A stretch of 64,000 nt of DNA from Hirudinaria manillensis (Eukaryota; Annelida; Clitellata; Hirudinida; Hirudinidae). This document shows, in pieces, positions 38,401 through 50,800 of this stretch (position 1 is the first letter of the stretch; each line of letters begins with the position of its first letter). The notes under the pieces were generated by a model. The model made no database searches. It saw nothing but the letters and a program-made list of their open reading frames with translations, and was not told the DNA's origin. The position numbers and the translations under genes are program-made. Location of the stretch: positions 6,134,035 to 6,198,034 of the forward strand of contig CM067533.1 of the NCBI GenBank assembly GCA_034509925.1. The letters run 5' to 3'.

Positions 38401-40522
38401 TTATTACATTATAACATTCACTTGTCACTAAATCTAAAAAGTTTCAATGATTTTAAGCAATTATTGAATAACAAAAACATGCATCAAAAACTTTTAAATG
38501 AGACAATTCACAGAAAAACATTAAAAAACATTTTTAACTCAAATTATATCCTCCAAAGAAACTAAAATAAATAACTACATAATCTATCGAAATTGTTGTT
38601 CGCTCCCTTTACCTTTAATGCTGACAAATGGTTGTAAATAAATAAATTAATTAATTAATTTTAATAATTCGTAATCACCTTGAAACTCTCATTGAACGCC
38701 TCAGAAGACTTGACGGACGTTGCTTTCCAAGCATTTTTTGAGGTGTGGAGTCTCACTTCCGAGCTGAGATTCAAGCTTATGATCTTCCTCGTCTGCTCGG
38801 CTCGTTTCTTCTTCGAAGACGACGACGAAGAGGAAGAGGATTTGCTTCCTCTCGGTCGACAGGAAGACTTCTTCGGGGACTGTCGACTGCAACTCGCCTG
38901 GAGTCGCGTCGGGGCAGAAAAGGGAGAAAGGGGGCAAAGGGGCGAAAGGTCGTTCGCAAGAACGGGTTCGTTCACCAGCGACAGCACGGGCTGTTGAAGC
39001 AAAGGTTGAAGCGAGATTCACGACGGCTATTGATTCTCAGATACATCATCTGAGTATGAAAGTGATTTACAAATGTTTGGTTTGCAAAGAAAATAAATAT
39101 TTACTTATTCCCCTACAGGTTAAATGGGATAGTGTCGTGATTGATCTCGATTAATTGATTTATTACCCTCTTATTGAATTAAATTGCCAAAATAAATTTG
39201 CACACCTTGCACAGGATGATGCCAGGAATACTAGGAAGGTTCTTGGGTTTTTCGAGAGATGCCGGAATCTTCCTCAATTCCAACAAATAATCGCTCGTGT
39301 AACTTTGTCTTTCTGCATTAAAATGGTATCCTTACTCAAAATTATATGAAATTAGAACCATTGATAATATCATTAATAACAGCCAAGGTAAGAACTAGCT
39401 GTTGCATTAAGATAACATTTCAAACTTAGCTGGGTTACTTGATGATCTATACAAACATTTATCTTTCTTTTTTTTTATGGTTGAACAGCCTTAACCTTAA
39501 AAGCACACCTTTATTAAAACATGTGAATCAATAAAAAGACATTCTATGACGAATCCAAGAACATCTCGTCGAGAAAGACGAGGCATTCAAATCTTTAAAA
39601 AAAATTGGCCAAGAGAATTCCACAAGAAAAAAATCAAAAAAGTACTTGTGTGAAGCACGGTGTCTTTGTCTGATACTGGAGACAATGTACCTTGTGATCC
39701 TGCGGTATCTGTCCACAGCTTCCCACTGTTTGCCTTCACTATCTCTCTATGTGGAGTAAAGTCTGGATTCTTCGTGACTAAGGATTTGTTGCCGATGCAG
39801 AACTTGTCAGAATGCAGATGTTTGGAGTAAGATGCACCAAAGCTGACTTTAGAGGCTGGTGACTTTTTAGTGTCAATGATGTTGCCATCATGCAAATTAG
39901 GTGAACTCTTGTAAATGACTGAAGAAAATGTATCCCGATTTAAATTTAACAACAGACTGGTTACAACTTAACCAAACATTGTTGTGGTTCAACAAAAAAA
40001 AGGAAAATTTGGAGATTTGAAAAGCAGTTATCCAACTTTTAATCGCACCAAGAACAAATATCAACAAGTCTTTATAACATTCTGAATGTTATCTATGTTG
40101 TGATATGTGAAGGTAGAATTGGACAGCTGCTGCAAGCTTGTTTTTTCTTAATATCAAAAGTTGGCTTACACTTACAAAATAACATATCACTGATTTAATC
40201 CTAAACAAAATTTCACAACAAATTCCTTTCAGAAGTAGGTTCTTAATTTCATTTCAAATCACAAATAGAGCTCAAAGCTTCCCCACAATAGTTTTCAAAA
40301 ATACTTGAAAAATCAATTAAATAAATGCACAAAACAAAAAACCCTATGACAAATGCGTAGTTAATAACCTGAATTATTAGTGTGGCATTCGCTCCTTGCT
40401 CCAACAATTTCATTTGCATTGGCGTCGATGTTTAATTTGTTTCGGGTTGAATTTGAATTCCTCCAATATTTATTTCTCAAGTTGTGATTTTTCTGTTCTC
40501 GTCTTACGTTGCATGAATCCAT
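32784..40522 (-). CDS. EIF4G: Translation initiation factor eIF4G, 20 coding exons, 974 aa
   Basis: Scaffold of the cap-binding complex, joining eIF4E, eIF4A and eIF3. Exons (minus, 5' to 3'): 40522-40369, 39918-39691, 39312-39206, 38990-38679, 37988-37848, 37776-37717, 37206-37081, 36829-36756, 36641-36567, 36492-36408, 36241-36137, 36011-35743, 35493-35250, 34667-34501, 34363-34150, 34064-33996, 33677-33582, 33441-33360, 33192-33055, 32962-32784. The phases join. Domains: canonical eIF4E-binding motif YTSDYLL (about residues 132-138), a Ser/Lys-rich linker with RKII and NAWKA, MIF4G (about 268-490: IFEK, IMEPNFSELYAAL, CQHEFEKDK, RSLGNIR, FIGELYM, RIDQYFK), MA3 (from about 635: ELSPEQVERK, LGDLF), W2 (about 800-974: FFDVFYDEDVVSEEIFDGWY, ending at WLHSSEDDHRQ). 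It lacks the long N-terminus of vertebrate eIF4G1 (about 1600 aa). ATG 40522 follows an in-frame stop, but further 5' exons cannot be excluded. Confidence 0.93.
33710..33945. repeat. (ATT)n with GTT and CTA variants, in an eIF4G intron
   Basis: About 78 bp of pure ATT, then 160 bp of mixed ATT/GTT/CAC triplets, between eIF4G exons 16 and 17. Confidence 0.9.
35459..35487 (-). repeat. Exonic (AAC)9 coding a poly-Asn run in eIF4G
   Basis: Nine GTT units on the plus strand read in frame as nine AAC codons plus AAT, ten Asn in a row, in the linker between MIF4G and MA3. The exon (35493-35250) is needed to keep phase between its neighbours, so the repeat is probably translated. Confidence 0.75.
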
Positions 40523-42606
40523 TTCATAAAAACTCTCCGCTCTTGAAAATCAACTTTATAATAAACATACATCAATCAAATCCACTGCTGGCAAGGTATG
40601 ATTAATTTTTCTCGAGAAATCATCTACATTTAGCATTCTAGCGTGAGACACTAACTTGTAAAACTGTGGAATACATCTTATTTTCTCATGTTTGCACGCA
40701 TGCACAGTTTGTTCATCATCCAACGTGCGACAACCATCAACCGTGCACCCAGACAATATTTATTATCAGTTATTTTTATCTGCAGCTATCCGGGATGTCA
40801 AATTTCTCCACTTTTGCTTTCGATATTACCAATAAGCTCACATCATCCCCCTATCCTGTCACTAATTCTAATATTGAACCGACGTATCTCCGCGATGTAA
40901 CGTGCTTTCATAGAAACAGATTATTTCGATAACTTTGTCGTGACTGTGAGCTATACTGAAAATATCTCAGACATGTCGCTGGTAATTCCATTTAATGTCT
41001 CTTCAGTTTGTCAAAATCATGCTTCGTCCTCAATTCGTGAGGACTGTCGCGTGTCCTAGGATTCGAGTTTGTATTTGAGTTCGCATTTGAAGTCTCATTC
41101 ATGCTACTAAAAGGTTTGCGACCTAAAACCTTGTGGGAAGAACTTAAGTCGATGTTTGAAAAGTACTCGCACGAACACTATTTAGGCTGTCGTCATGGCC
41201 TTTGAGAGTATGACATCAGAAATTCTACAAGGTCGGCATCTCTTTTATCGGTGCCTTGGTCAGAATATATGATCCTCTCCTGTGCGAGTCGTGATGGGAG
41301 AAACGAGTTCTTAGGAAATGAATATACATATATATTTTCTTGTAGAATCATAGTCAATTGAGTGAATCATTATAGTTGAAATTGTGGTTCGCTAGTGTTT
41401 AATATTTTGTTTTAATTAAAAGTGTCAACGAATTTTCCTTTTTGGAGGTTTTTCTAAGTTATTCTGCTTAATCAGCAGATCTAACATGCAGAGTTTTGCA
41501 CTCGTGATGTTTTTGCAAATCAGTACTTTTTCAATGCTTTAGAAAAAGTAATTGTCTGATTTTCGTTGTGTGCTTTTGAGAACTATGATAGTTTGGCTCC
41601 TAACCCTATTGTCACAACCGTCTCACATCAACACCTGACAAGAATATGAATATGTTCAACAGCGAGATTAATTCTTAGGAAATATTTTCAGACTGGAATT
41701 TCTGGAAAGTGACTATTTTATAGCCATAAAGTCTGAAATATTAAATTTATTTGTTGAATTATCTACAATTAATACACGAGCTGCACATTATGACCGACCT
41801 TTGATCTTTTCTAATTATGAGTAGCTAGCCTACTATTTGTGTTTCTAACTGCAAAGTTTGAAGTCATTATTAACGAAAGATAACAAAAGCCTGTTGTAAA
41901 TTACGAGGCCACTAAAGTTTATTAGACAAAAAAACTCGAATGGCTCAGATTCTCTGATGTCTCGAAATGCAGTTTCACAAATAGCAACATTTAACTGAAG
42001 CTAAATGTAATATAAGATATATATTTTTTAATTTAAGAATTCTTCCTTCTAAATTGCCGAAGAGGTGACGGTGATGATGATGATGGCTTAACAAGGGACA
42101 ACGCCCAGTTCTGAAGGCATTCGTGCAATGTTCCAATTGTGATGCATGAAGCATGAACCTAAAACTGTGAAAGGAAGTTTTGTTTTAAGAGACTGATTTT
42201 CAGATATTTTTATCACTTTTATATCGATTAAGGCATAACTAATGAAATATTTTCAATGTAGTGCATTTTCAAACCAGCTTTACTCTATCCGTAATAAACT
42301 TCCTTCTACTTATGTCACTAATTACATAAAAGAGGTCTTAATAAACATTTTGATATAGTATATGTTTTGGTTAAGTAGTAACACGACTTTTAGTAACAAT
42401 TTGCAAGAGCGTTTCTTACTGGAAGATTGACTACAAACAAAGTTAATTAAATAAACTTTAAGTTACATCAACGTAAAAAAAAACTTATAAAGATTAGGAT
42501 TAAAACGAATTCTCGTAGAGCACATCACTTTTCAATTACATTCCACTTTTAAACCAAATACTGATCCATTTCTGGGTAAGTTTCGCTGACCATTTTAGCG
42601 AGAGTT
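40523..42606. other. Head-to-head intergenic region, eIF4G/C3HC3H gene
   Basis: 2.1 kb between divergent start codons, notably poorer in microsatellites than the left third of the window. It should contain both promoters and possibly 5' non-coding exons. I see no further coding exon. Short frames at 40556-40756 (-) and 40666-40932 (+) overlap each other and have no family features. Confidence 0.5.
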
Positions 42607-43737
42607 ATGTTGGACGACGAGGACGAAGATTTTGAAATTAATAGTCCTCTAAGGTACATATCTGAAAATTTACTCTATTCACTTTTTTAACTTCTGGGAT
42701 TCACTTTTAAAGGTGTGCCGATATTCATACTGAGGAAGAATTGTTAAAAGTATACCTCAAAAAACTAAAAACACTAAAGTCACTATATTTGGAACAGTAT
42801 TCAGATTTCGAGCGCAACTTGAGATCGAGTAGAAGCAGATATTTGTTGTCAGATAATCAAATAGGTTGGTAATTTATAAAATGGGATTTTTATATTTTAC
42901 TACTTTTTCATTATGTATAATTTTCTCCTAGATATCAAAGAGAGCTTGCCATCAAACAATGAAAAAGATGATGACAGAAAATCTCTAAATTTGTCCTCAA
43001 AGGTCTGGAGTTATTGATGATATCATTTGGTGTAATTTAACTGTTTGTGATATTCCTTTTATTATAATTTATAATAATTTTAGATCGATTGTTTGATATC
43101 ACAAAACATCATATCAAAAGATAATCAGCAGTTGTGCCAGACCCAAAGTGAATTATGCCAGGGAAAATGTCTGCCCCTAACAAACTTCTGCCTCAAACGT
43201 GAGGTTTCTTTGGTCACATTTTTGAATGTAAATGTTGTTGATTTGCCATAAAGTGCCATTTGCATCAAAGACACTTTTTTTCCATTTACATAGATTCCCT
43301 CCCCAAGTCAAATGTGTCACCTGTGTCAATGAGGGCTGGGTTTTGAACATGACACATTAAGGCTGTTGCTACTAACATCTTAAGCAGGAATGCAATCATC
43401 TGCGCTAGCTTGCATGTCAAAATTTGATTGTTGGCTTAGTCTTTTGAAAACATAGATATGCTTATTATACATAAGTATATTATTATTATATACTTAGAAT
43501 GGTGGCTTCAATATTTATTTGAAAATGCATAATTTGAATTCACTATTATAATATTAATTGGGAAGTATATTTTCAGACATTATGGATGACAATCATCAAC
43601 TGCTATACAAAAGATGTTCTTCTAAAGAAGCCTGTAATAGGATGGCATTGAACTTGTCACAAGAACCACGATGCTTTCTTCACCCCAAAATTGACCTTTC
43701 AGTACTTGATTTTTTAGAAAAATACACACACGATTAG
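42607..43737 (+). CDS. Small C3HC3H zinc-finger protein, KANSL2/INO80D-like, 181 aa
   Basis: Exons 42607-42653, 42713-42864, 42932-43002, 43084-43198, 43577-43737; lengths sum to 546 and the phases join. The N-terminus is acidic (MLDDEDEDFE), followed by a Lys/Leu-rich, probably helical segment. The C-terminal 70 residues carry an ordered Cys/His pattern: KCLPLTNFCLKH, then YKRCSSKEACN, then EPRCFLH, i.e. C-x7-C-x2-H ... C-x5-C-x10-C-x2-H. This matches the potential DNA-binding C3HC3H domain of KANSL2 (NSL histone acetyltransferase complex) and INO80D, with the family-like LLYKRC and LSQEPRC contexts. The histidine of FCLKH is made only by splicing (C|AC), which supports the exon 4/5 junction. 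At 181 aa it is far shorter than human KANSL2 (about 490) and has one such domain. I infer a chromatin role; the exact orthologue is uncertain. Confidence 0.8.
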
Positions 43738-44457
43738 GCATGAGTGTTGTGAAATTTTTTGTTTTAAACATTTTCAAGAGTTTTTTTTAAATCATCAAAC
43801 TTTGAGGAAACAATTGAGTATGATTGCCAGTGGATAATCAAAGGTGTTGACCAAATGGGTGGTATGCAAATTGTGCAATGTGATGCAAAGACTCCTTGGA
43901 TTTTCTTTTGAAATGTTACTGCTTTTCAATACTCGACGAAAAAATATGTCCTCGCAACTTACTTAAGTAAAAGTAGTTGTTAGGAATTATGTTCAGGTAA
44001 GAATAGAAATTAAAGGTGTTAAGAAAGTTCTGAAACTGCTTTCTCAATGGTCGTTCAGGTGCCATCTCATGCTAACTTGGTGTCCCGTTATTATACAAAT
44101 GAACATGTTTAGTTTTCTAACTAATCGCCAATAAATGCCAGATGGTCGCTCAGAAATCTCTTCTTTTGCCTGAACTTTAAAAATCTCCCCCCCCCCCACC
44201 AAAAAAAAACCCAGCAACCCCGTGTTGCCAGGGTGTACTCTATATGTACATATTTGGAAATATCTGAGATCAGCTCGAGAGAATCCTGAATATACTCTTA
44301 AGATGTTACCTCAACCTACATTTGTAAAAAAAAAGGGGTGAATTATGGTGGATTTATTTCTCTAAAGTACATAATTCAAATTGGAAACCCTAACTCCATA
44401 ATTCAACCGCGCTCACAACCAAAACATCATCAAGTCCAGTTTGCAACATAAGTTCAG
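43738..44457. other. Tail-to-tail intergenic region
   Basis: 720 bp between the C3HC3H gene and the TLR gene. Contains an 11-base C run near 44188 and short A runs. No coding feature seen. Confidence 0.5.
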
Positions 44458-46536
44458 TTATGCTAGCAATAATTCCACATCCGCTGAATGATTAAGATTT
44501 CCTTTCTCGGGTTTTGGCATAGAATACAAAAGAGTTCTCCAAGCGGCTTTTTCGGAAATGTCAAATAATTCGAGGTAAGTCCTTGTCTTGATGTAACTTT
44601 TTATTTCATGAAGCTGTTCCAAATCGGGATGCTCCCAATCAATAGGTTCGAGAAGTACTACCAAAAGGCGACGTTTCTTCTTATCCAAATCGTTCCGATA
44701 AGCCATCTTAAATTCTTCCATGCACCAATAACTAAGCAAAAAATCTTTTGAAATCAAACATAGAGTACGTTTGGAGTTGACGACTGCATTATGGGCATTT
44801 CCCAAAATTGAATCCCCAACAATAAAGTCTCTCTCGTGGAAGAAAACTTTAAACCCATGATCGTTTTCGAGAATAGCCAAAACTCTCAAGCCATCCCGAA
44901 TGTTTGCGTGAGAGCAAATCATAAAAACATCGTGAGACATTTCTTCGCTCTGGCATTCGTCATTGTCCCAGATGAATCTGACGCCATATTTCTCGAAGAT
45001 CAAATGTCTGTTCTTCTTCCAAATCAGCAAAATAACCGTTGTTAAGACGGCAATGGAAATTATGACCGCTGAGATAATTTCAAATAATAATTTGTAATTC
45101 AATGGAGGTTTATAACAAAAATCTACGGCCAATATGTGTTTTCCAGAATGCCACTCTGGAGAAGAACAGAAGAGCTTTCTGCTCAATTTATGATAATTCG
45201 TACTAAACCAAGCTTTCATCCACTCGTTATCACAAGAGCAAGCCCAAGGATTGTTGTGCAAACTCCACTGTTTGGCTGTGAAATTGGCATTCAAAATGTC
45301 TTTTGGCAGTGAAGTTAATTTATTATTATTGAGCAATATCCTTTCCAATTTGCTCATGAATTTTAGAGCTTTCGGCTCAATTGTTGTTAGCATTCCATTG
45401 CTGAGATCTAAAGATATGGCGAATTTCAAAAGTGTTGAGTTTTCAGTAATTTTATCGATCGAATGATAAGGAAAAATCAAGTCGTACTTGAGAGATATGG
45501 TGTAGAAGTACGTCATTGTCTTTCTCGACGGAAGTTTTGTGGGAAAGGTGTCCAATTTCACTGTTCTGGAACAATCGACGACCAAGGTATTATTGTAAGG
45601 TCGTTGGAAGCAGGTGCAATTTTTCGGACATTCTTCAGTTACAGAGCAGATCAGTGAAGACGGGTGAATGCTTACGCTCGAAGTTCCAGGTATGCAAGAT
45701 ATATCGGAAAATATTCTGGAATGGTGTGCTCTTTCTTTAAATGTCAATAAAGCGTAATCAACACAGTCACAATTCATTTTGTTTCCTGCCAAACTTATAC
45801 CGACAAACGTATCGTAGGGACACCTGCCGTGAACCATATCTGCTGTTGGTGCCCATGCTTTGAAGAAAGACGATAAGCTAGTCAATTTGTTATTGTTTAG
45901 TTGCAAGACGACACTCTGATTAGATGGGCATTTTATTTTGAAATTTAAATGATTTGTGAGGTTGGAGATGTAGTTAAATTGGAGATTGACTGTGAACTCT
46001 GTTCCTCTCAATCCTAAAGCAAACGGCCATGTGTCCACCGACTTTAAGCTATTTGAACTCAAATCAATATATTGCAAGTTTTTGAAAAGTTTCACATCGG
46101 TAAAGACGTTGGTGCCAATATAATTAATGAGGTTGCTGCTCAGCACAATTCTTTCCAGAGACACAAGACCGTCAAATATTCCATCTTCAAGAGATTTCAT
46201 GTTGTTGTTGATGGCCGTCAGTGATTTCAAATTTTTCGATTGTTGGAAGCAATTTGGAGGAAATTCTACTAGTTGATTTGAACTCAAATCCAACTGTTCG
46301 AGATTCGGACTGTTGCAGATGAAAGACCACATCCCTATGGTAATTGTCGAGTAAGTAACAGACAAATCTTTTATTTTGTTATGTTTGCTCATATATTCTT
46401 CCATTGCCGTTGGATCTGCTTCGTGGCATTTGAGTTTAGTGCCGTTGTCTGTACAATCACAGTTTTTTGGACAATTTAACGAGTAAACACACAGATTAAC
46501 ACCTATTATTAACGATGCCAATATTTCCTTCAACAT
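44458..46536 (-). CDS. TLR: Toll-like receptor, intronless, 692 aa
   Basis: Type I innate-immune receptor signalling through a cytoplasmic TIR domain. The single frame starts with a signal peptide (MLKEILASLIIGVNLCVYSL). Then: LRRNT (CPKNCDC), about seven leucine-rich repeats, a first LRRCT (NCDCVDYALL ... SCIPG), a second LRRNT (CPKNCTCF), a few more repeats (LERILLNNNKLTSLPKDI), a second LRRCT (NPWACSCDNEWMKAWF), a transmembrane segment at about 484-506, and TIR at about 534-676 (DVFMICSH, FKVFFHERDF, LCLISKDFLLSYWCMEEF, LLEPIDW, AWRTLL). Two Cys-flanked LRR blocks is the multiple-cysteine-cluster (protostome/P-type) arrangement of Drosophila Toll. Odd: the BB-loop proline is Val (RDFIVGDSI instead of RDxxPGxxI). 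The receptor is on the short side for the class. Confidence 0.95.
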   Translation of the reverse strand: MLKEILASLIIGVNLCVYSLNCPKNCDCTDNGTKLKCHEADPTAMEEYMSKHNKIKDLSVTYSTITIGMWSFICNSPNLEQLDLSSNQLVEFPPNCFQQSKNLKSLTAINNNMKSLEDGIFDGLVSLERIVLSSNLINYIGTNVFTDVKLFKNLQYIDLSSNSLKSVDTWPFALGLRGTEFTVNLQFNYISNLTNHLNFKIKCPSNQSVVLQLNNNKLTSLSSFFKAWAPTADMVHGRCPYDTFVGISLAGNKMNCDCVDYALLTFKERAHHSRIFSDISCIPGTSSVSIHPSSLICSVTEECPKNCTCFQRPYNNTLVVDCSRTVKLDTFPTKLPSRKTMTYFYTISLKYDLIFPYHSIDKITENSTLLKFAISLDLSNGMLTTIEPKALKFMSKLERILLNNNKLTSLPKDILNANFTAKQWSLHNNPWACSCDNEWMKAWFSTNYHKLSRKLFCSSPEWHSGKHILAVDFCYKPPLNYKLLFEIISAVIISIAVLTTVILLIWKKNRHLIFEKYGVRFIWDNDECQSEEMSHDVFMICSHANIRDGLRVLAILENDHGFKVFFHERDFIVGDSILGNAHNAVVNSKRTLCLISKDFLLSYWCMEEFKMAYRNDLDKKKRRLLVVLLEPIDWEHPDLEQLHEIKSYIKTRTYLELFDISEKAAWRTLLYSMPKPEKGNLNHSADVELLLA

Positions 46537-47853
46537 TATTTAGTCAACAACTTATTCTAACAACCGAGCTAAAAAAAAAGTCTATTAGTATTCGATTTAC
46601 TAACATTCTCAAACTGTTTTACTAAAACGTTACGATGTTACTCATGCACTTTAGCCAGTCTTTTCTTTAGCCTTATGTATCCGACTGTCAAAACAACCTA
46701 AGTCAACAACTCAAAAGCATAATGGCATACGTAATGTCCCTGAGGCCTTGCCTGACAATACAAGATGGGCCCCGAGCACTTTCCCATTACCCAGCCAATT
46801 GGCCTATCGATTTGTTTTTCTTTTTCATTGAAGGTAGTGCTATCTTTTAGTTCACCTTCGTGCTTTACGTCACCACAGTTGATTGATATTTATGAACTGA
46901 TTATTAATAGCAACGTATTAACATTCTTTTCAGGCACACAATAGCGTTATTTCCGCTACTCATGTGGTTTTATGATTCTAACTTCCTCAACAGCTCACTG
47001 ATCTTTTAGCTCTATTTTAGTGCTACTTTATGCTCGTAGGAAGTTCCACAGGAAATCACATTAAATCAAATTTATTACCCATCAGACCCCTAAAACATTG
47101 TAAGCTGATATATGTGCGTTGGCAGCGCCTTGACATCCTGGGACTTGGATAAAAAAAGGCACTTAAAATATTTGCAGAATTGAATTGAATTAAAACCTCT
47201 CTATGACTCCACTCAGTCAGACGCCAATCGTCGAGACATATTTTGACAGCACAAACTCCTACTAAGGCTAATGTTTCTCCTGAAACTGATGTTTTTACTT
47301 GGACCTAACGAATCTTAACGTCTCTTATTGATAAAAAAAAATATTCTACCAAATCAAATTTAATCACTAATTCATTTAAAATTAAAGATTAAGAAAAAAG
47401 CTTGTTTAGATTAAAATCTATCGAGACCATCACAATTCACGTGTAGCAGCATCTAATGAAGTCCAATTTCCAAACAAAACGTGTATGAAACCAAGCATTG
47501 ATGCTCAAAGTTAAATGGTTAAATGTTAAACTAAAAATTTGTCCACAATCTCTTCGAGCCAAAAAAAGCGAACGGAACAATAGAAAAGCATGTAAAAACG
47601 CAGACATTAAATGCCGAGATGCATCCAAAAAAACCGGATTTAAAACAAAGTCAACAAGCTATTGCTGCCAGAAGTTAATAATAATAATAATGAAAAGAAA
47701 GGAGCCGAATAATTAAGCACGGGAGTGGACAAAAAAACAATTCAAAATTTAAAAAAAGATTTAAAAGAAAAAAAAAACATAAATTTAAACGAAACGAGTC
47801 GCCAAATCAAAGCCAAACTAAACATCGAACAGTTCGGAAAATGAGAGACTATA
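46537..47853. other. Intergenic region between TLR and VKR
   Basis: 1.3 kb between the VKR stop and the TLR start, both minus strand. It must hold the TLR promoter and the VKR 3' UTR. No repeat array and no convincing coding sequence. A run of T on the coding strand ending in AG lies about 33 nt before the TLR ATG. Confidence 0.5.
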
Positions 47854-50800
47854 TTATAGCAAAGCAGTTCCTATGTGCGTCGAAAAATCTTTTGAATGTT
47901 GACTGCAATAGTCACTGTCAGTTCGAGAGTCACACGTCAGCTGCTGGGGACCTATGCCAGACTTGCGGTTGTTCTGCCTCGGTTCCGTGGCAAAGCCCTC
48001 CTGTTCTCCGAGGCCCGACAGCACGGGCAGGAGGGTCTTTCTCTTCACGCTGCTCTTCTCGACGTCGTTCTTTTCGTCCTTTTTCATTTCCTCGATTTTC
48101 GATCTGATCTTGTCTGCGTAGAGCCTGCAGATTCTCGACGAGATGGTTCCCCAGTGTCTGGCATCGAAAAGGGATTTGTCGTCTGCCGACAAACTCCTTT
48201 TGACCGACAGCAGACTGCCTTCCTTCCTCTCCGGGTCGACGCCGGCATGGCACAACTGCGTGGTGTCCTGAGACAGGAAAGACTCGTCCATTTCGCAGTG
48301 AATGGCTGTTCCGCTACCGCGTTCGTCCGGTCGTTTGAATTCCTCGGGAGCTCCTAAATCACAAGCGCTCGATCCGAGCTTCGACGCCCGATCCCGCAGA
48401 TCCGTCGAGTCGCCGACGTGCTGACAAAAAGGCGGCGAGGACAACCTGGACGCTCGGACGGTCAGCGAGGGATTGTCGGAACCGGTCGGGGCGGACATTC
48501 TGTCGGAGACGACGAGATTCTTCTGGTATTGGTTTCTGTGCCTCACTCTGGGCAGAAGATTCATCTCCAGAGACCAGGGTCCGTCGATGTGAACCGAGGT
48601 GCTCGGAGCATCCAGACAGGGGGTCAACAGAGTAGGCAGCTCGGTAAGCATTTCGATGATCTCGAGAACCCTGGGGCGGTTCTTCGAATCGAAAGACCAA
48701 CATCTTTTCAAGAGAGATTCTCTGAAGTATGGGAATTTCAATTTCACTTTGTTAGATAAACAATTTAAATTGAATTTAAAAAAAAAAAACTAGAGTTTAA
48801 AGAAAAATCGTTTACACTTTCGGAGGACACTCTGCTGGCATCGAAAGTACGTTTCCGCTTTTAACGAAGTTGAGTACTTGTCTGTTCGATAAACCTTGGT
48901 AAGGAAAACTGCCGAAAGTTATTATTTCGTACAAAAGGACACCGTAACTCCAGACGTCAGAGGTCGTTCCAAACAATCCGTCGGACAAACTTTCAGGAGC
49001 CATCCACCTCACCGGGAACATTCCTTCAATGGAATGAATTTTTTTTTGTCCAAATAATAAAAATAAATTCATATATTCAACAATAATTAAAAAAATAAAA
49101 TTATAAAGACAAGTAAAAAACAATTATATTGAAATAACAATTCAAAGCTATAATTGGAATATTTTGGTTATTTGTAACCAAGCTGGTTAAAAAAAATCTA
49201 AAGATGTTCTCAAATCTCAAGCCTTTAATTATAACAACTTATCTCTACCTGAACCATCCTGGCTTCACAATTACATACTTATTTTCAAGAATTTTTAAAG
49301 TAAAAATATTTAAAATAATGTAGATATTACGTGCAAAAAGCACTGCACAACCAATCATTCAAATTCTTCATAATTTCTTTACTTCATGCCAAAACCACAT
49401 CACTTTACAAACCTCTCTTGTTGAACCTGTAGTAGTCAGAGTCGTTCATGGGACGCGTCATCCCAAAGTCCCCAATCTTGACTGTTTTGTTGGCATGAAC
49501 GAGACAATTCCTGCAGGCCAAATCTCTGCGGATTGAAATACTATTAATTACAGTCCATGTTCCTTTTCAATTAAAGGTAAATGTTAATGTTATTATCATA
49601 ATATTATTAATATTATAATAATAATACGTAATAATATTATATTATGATTACAACAACAATGATGACTTGGTAAATTTCAAGTGAAAACCTGAGTAAAGTT
49701 TTATTCAATTATTCGTTATCCTTATGCACCGAACGACCTGTGAACGTAATTTAGGGAGCTGAGGTAAAGGAGGCCGTGGGCAACGTCGAGAGCCATCTTG
49801 GTGAGTTGGAACGGGGAAACGTCTTCCGCCTCCCTCCCCGATTGGCCGACCAGCTGTCGCCGTGACAACAGGAAGGTCTTCAGGTCGCCTGTTCATCAAA
49901 CCTTTGAGGTTAATTGCAGTTCAATTCAAGTCTGGCAAAAAGGCCAAATTACCGTGCAACATGAACTCCATTATGGCGAGAGTCGGTTCCCCTCTGGTGC
50001 AAACTCCCAACAACTTGACGATGTTCTCGTGGCCGAACCTCTTCATCATTTCGGCTTCGCTCAGAAAGTCGAGCTGCGACAACCGATAACTTATTACGAG
50101 TTATTACATTCTTCAGTTCATTGATGAATAAATAACTAATAAATGGCTGCTTCTTCAAGGATTAAAATTTACGAACAAATTGTGAAATAATGAAGTGGTT
50201 GTCATGCACCATGCTAACTTTTTCATCTGGTTTTGATGATATCTTGAGAGTTTTGACAGCAGCAGCCACCCACATGCCCCCAATGTTTGCCTCACCCCCA
50301 AAAACGGTCCCGAAGGCTCCTTCCCCGAGCTTTCTGTTGAGGACGACGTTATTCCTCGGTACTTCCCACTGATCGAGACAAAGCCAAGAAATGTCCTGAG
50401 AAAACAATCCGAGCTCTTCCATCCTGTCGCAAGTTGTTCTCACCTTCCTGTCGTATCTAGTATGGATGCAATCATGACCCGTTGATGTTTTGTCTTTTTT
50501 TATATTAATGATTGTTATTATTGTTATTATTATTATTATTAGTGATAATACTAAATGAAATAATAATTCAATATCTTTGGTGGTAAAGAATTCCTTTGGA
50601 ATGTCTACTTAAGTTAATAATACAACATAAAAGTCACATTTAAGGATATAAAAATATCAATTAAATATTAAATTCTTCAGCTCAACCTAATATTTCATAT
50701 TTTTCTTATACTTAGAAAATAATACTTTTATAAAAAAAAATATTCTTGATGAGCAGTTTTAAAGTTAAAAGTTTCCATCCGGACATGATTTATCTTAACC

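Noticed and set aside
40556-40932. Opposed 66- and 88-residue frames between eIF4G and the zinc-finger gene
   Set aside because: Mutually overlapping, no family features, no phase-compatible junction to eIF4G exon 1.
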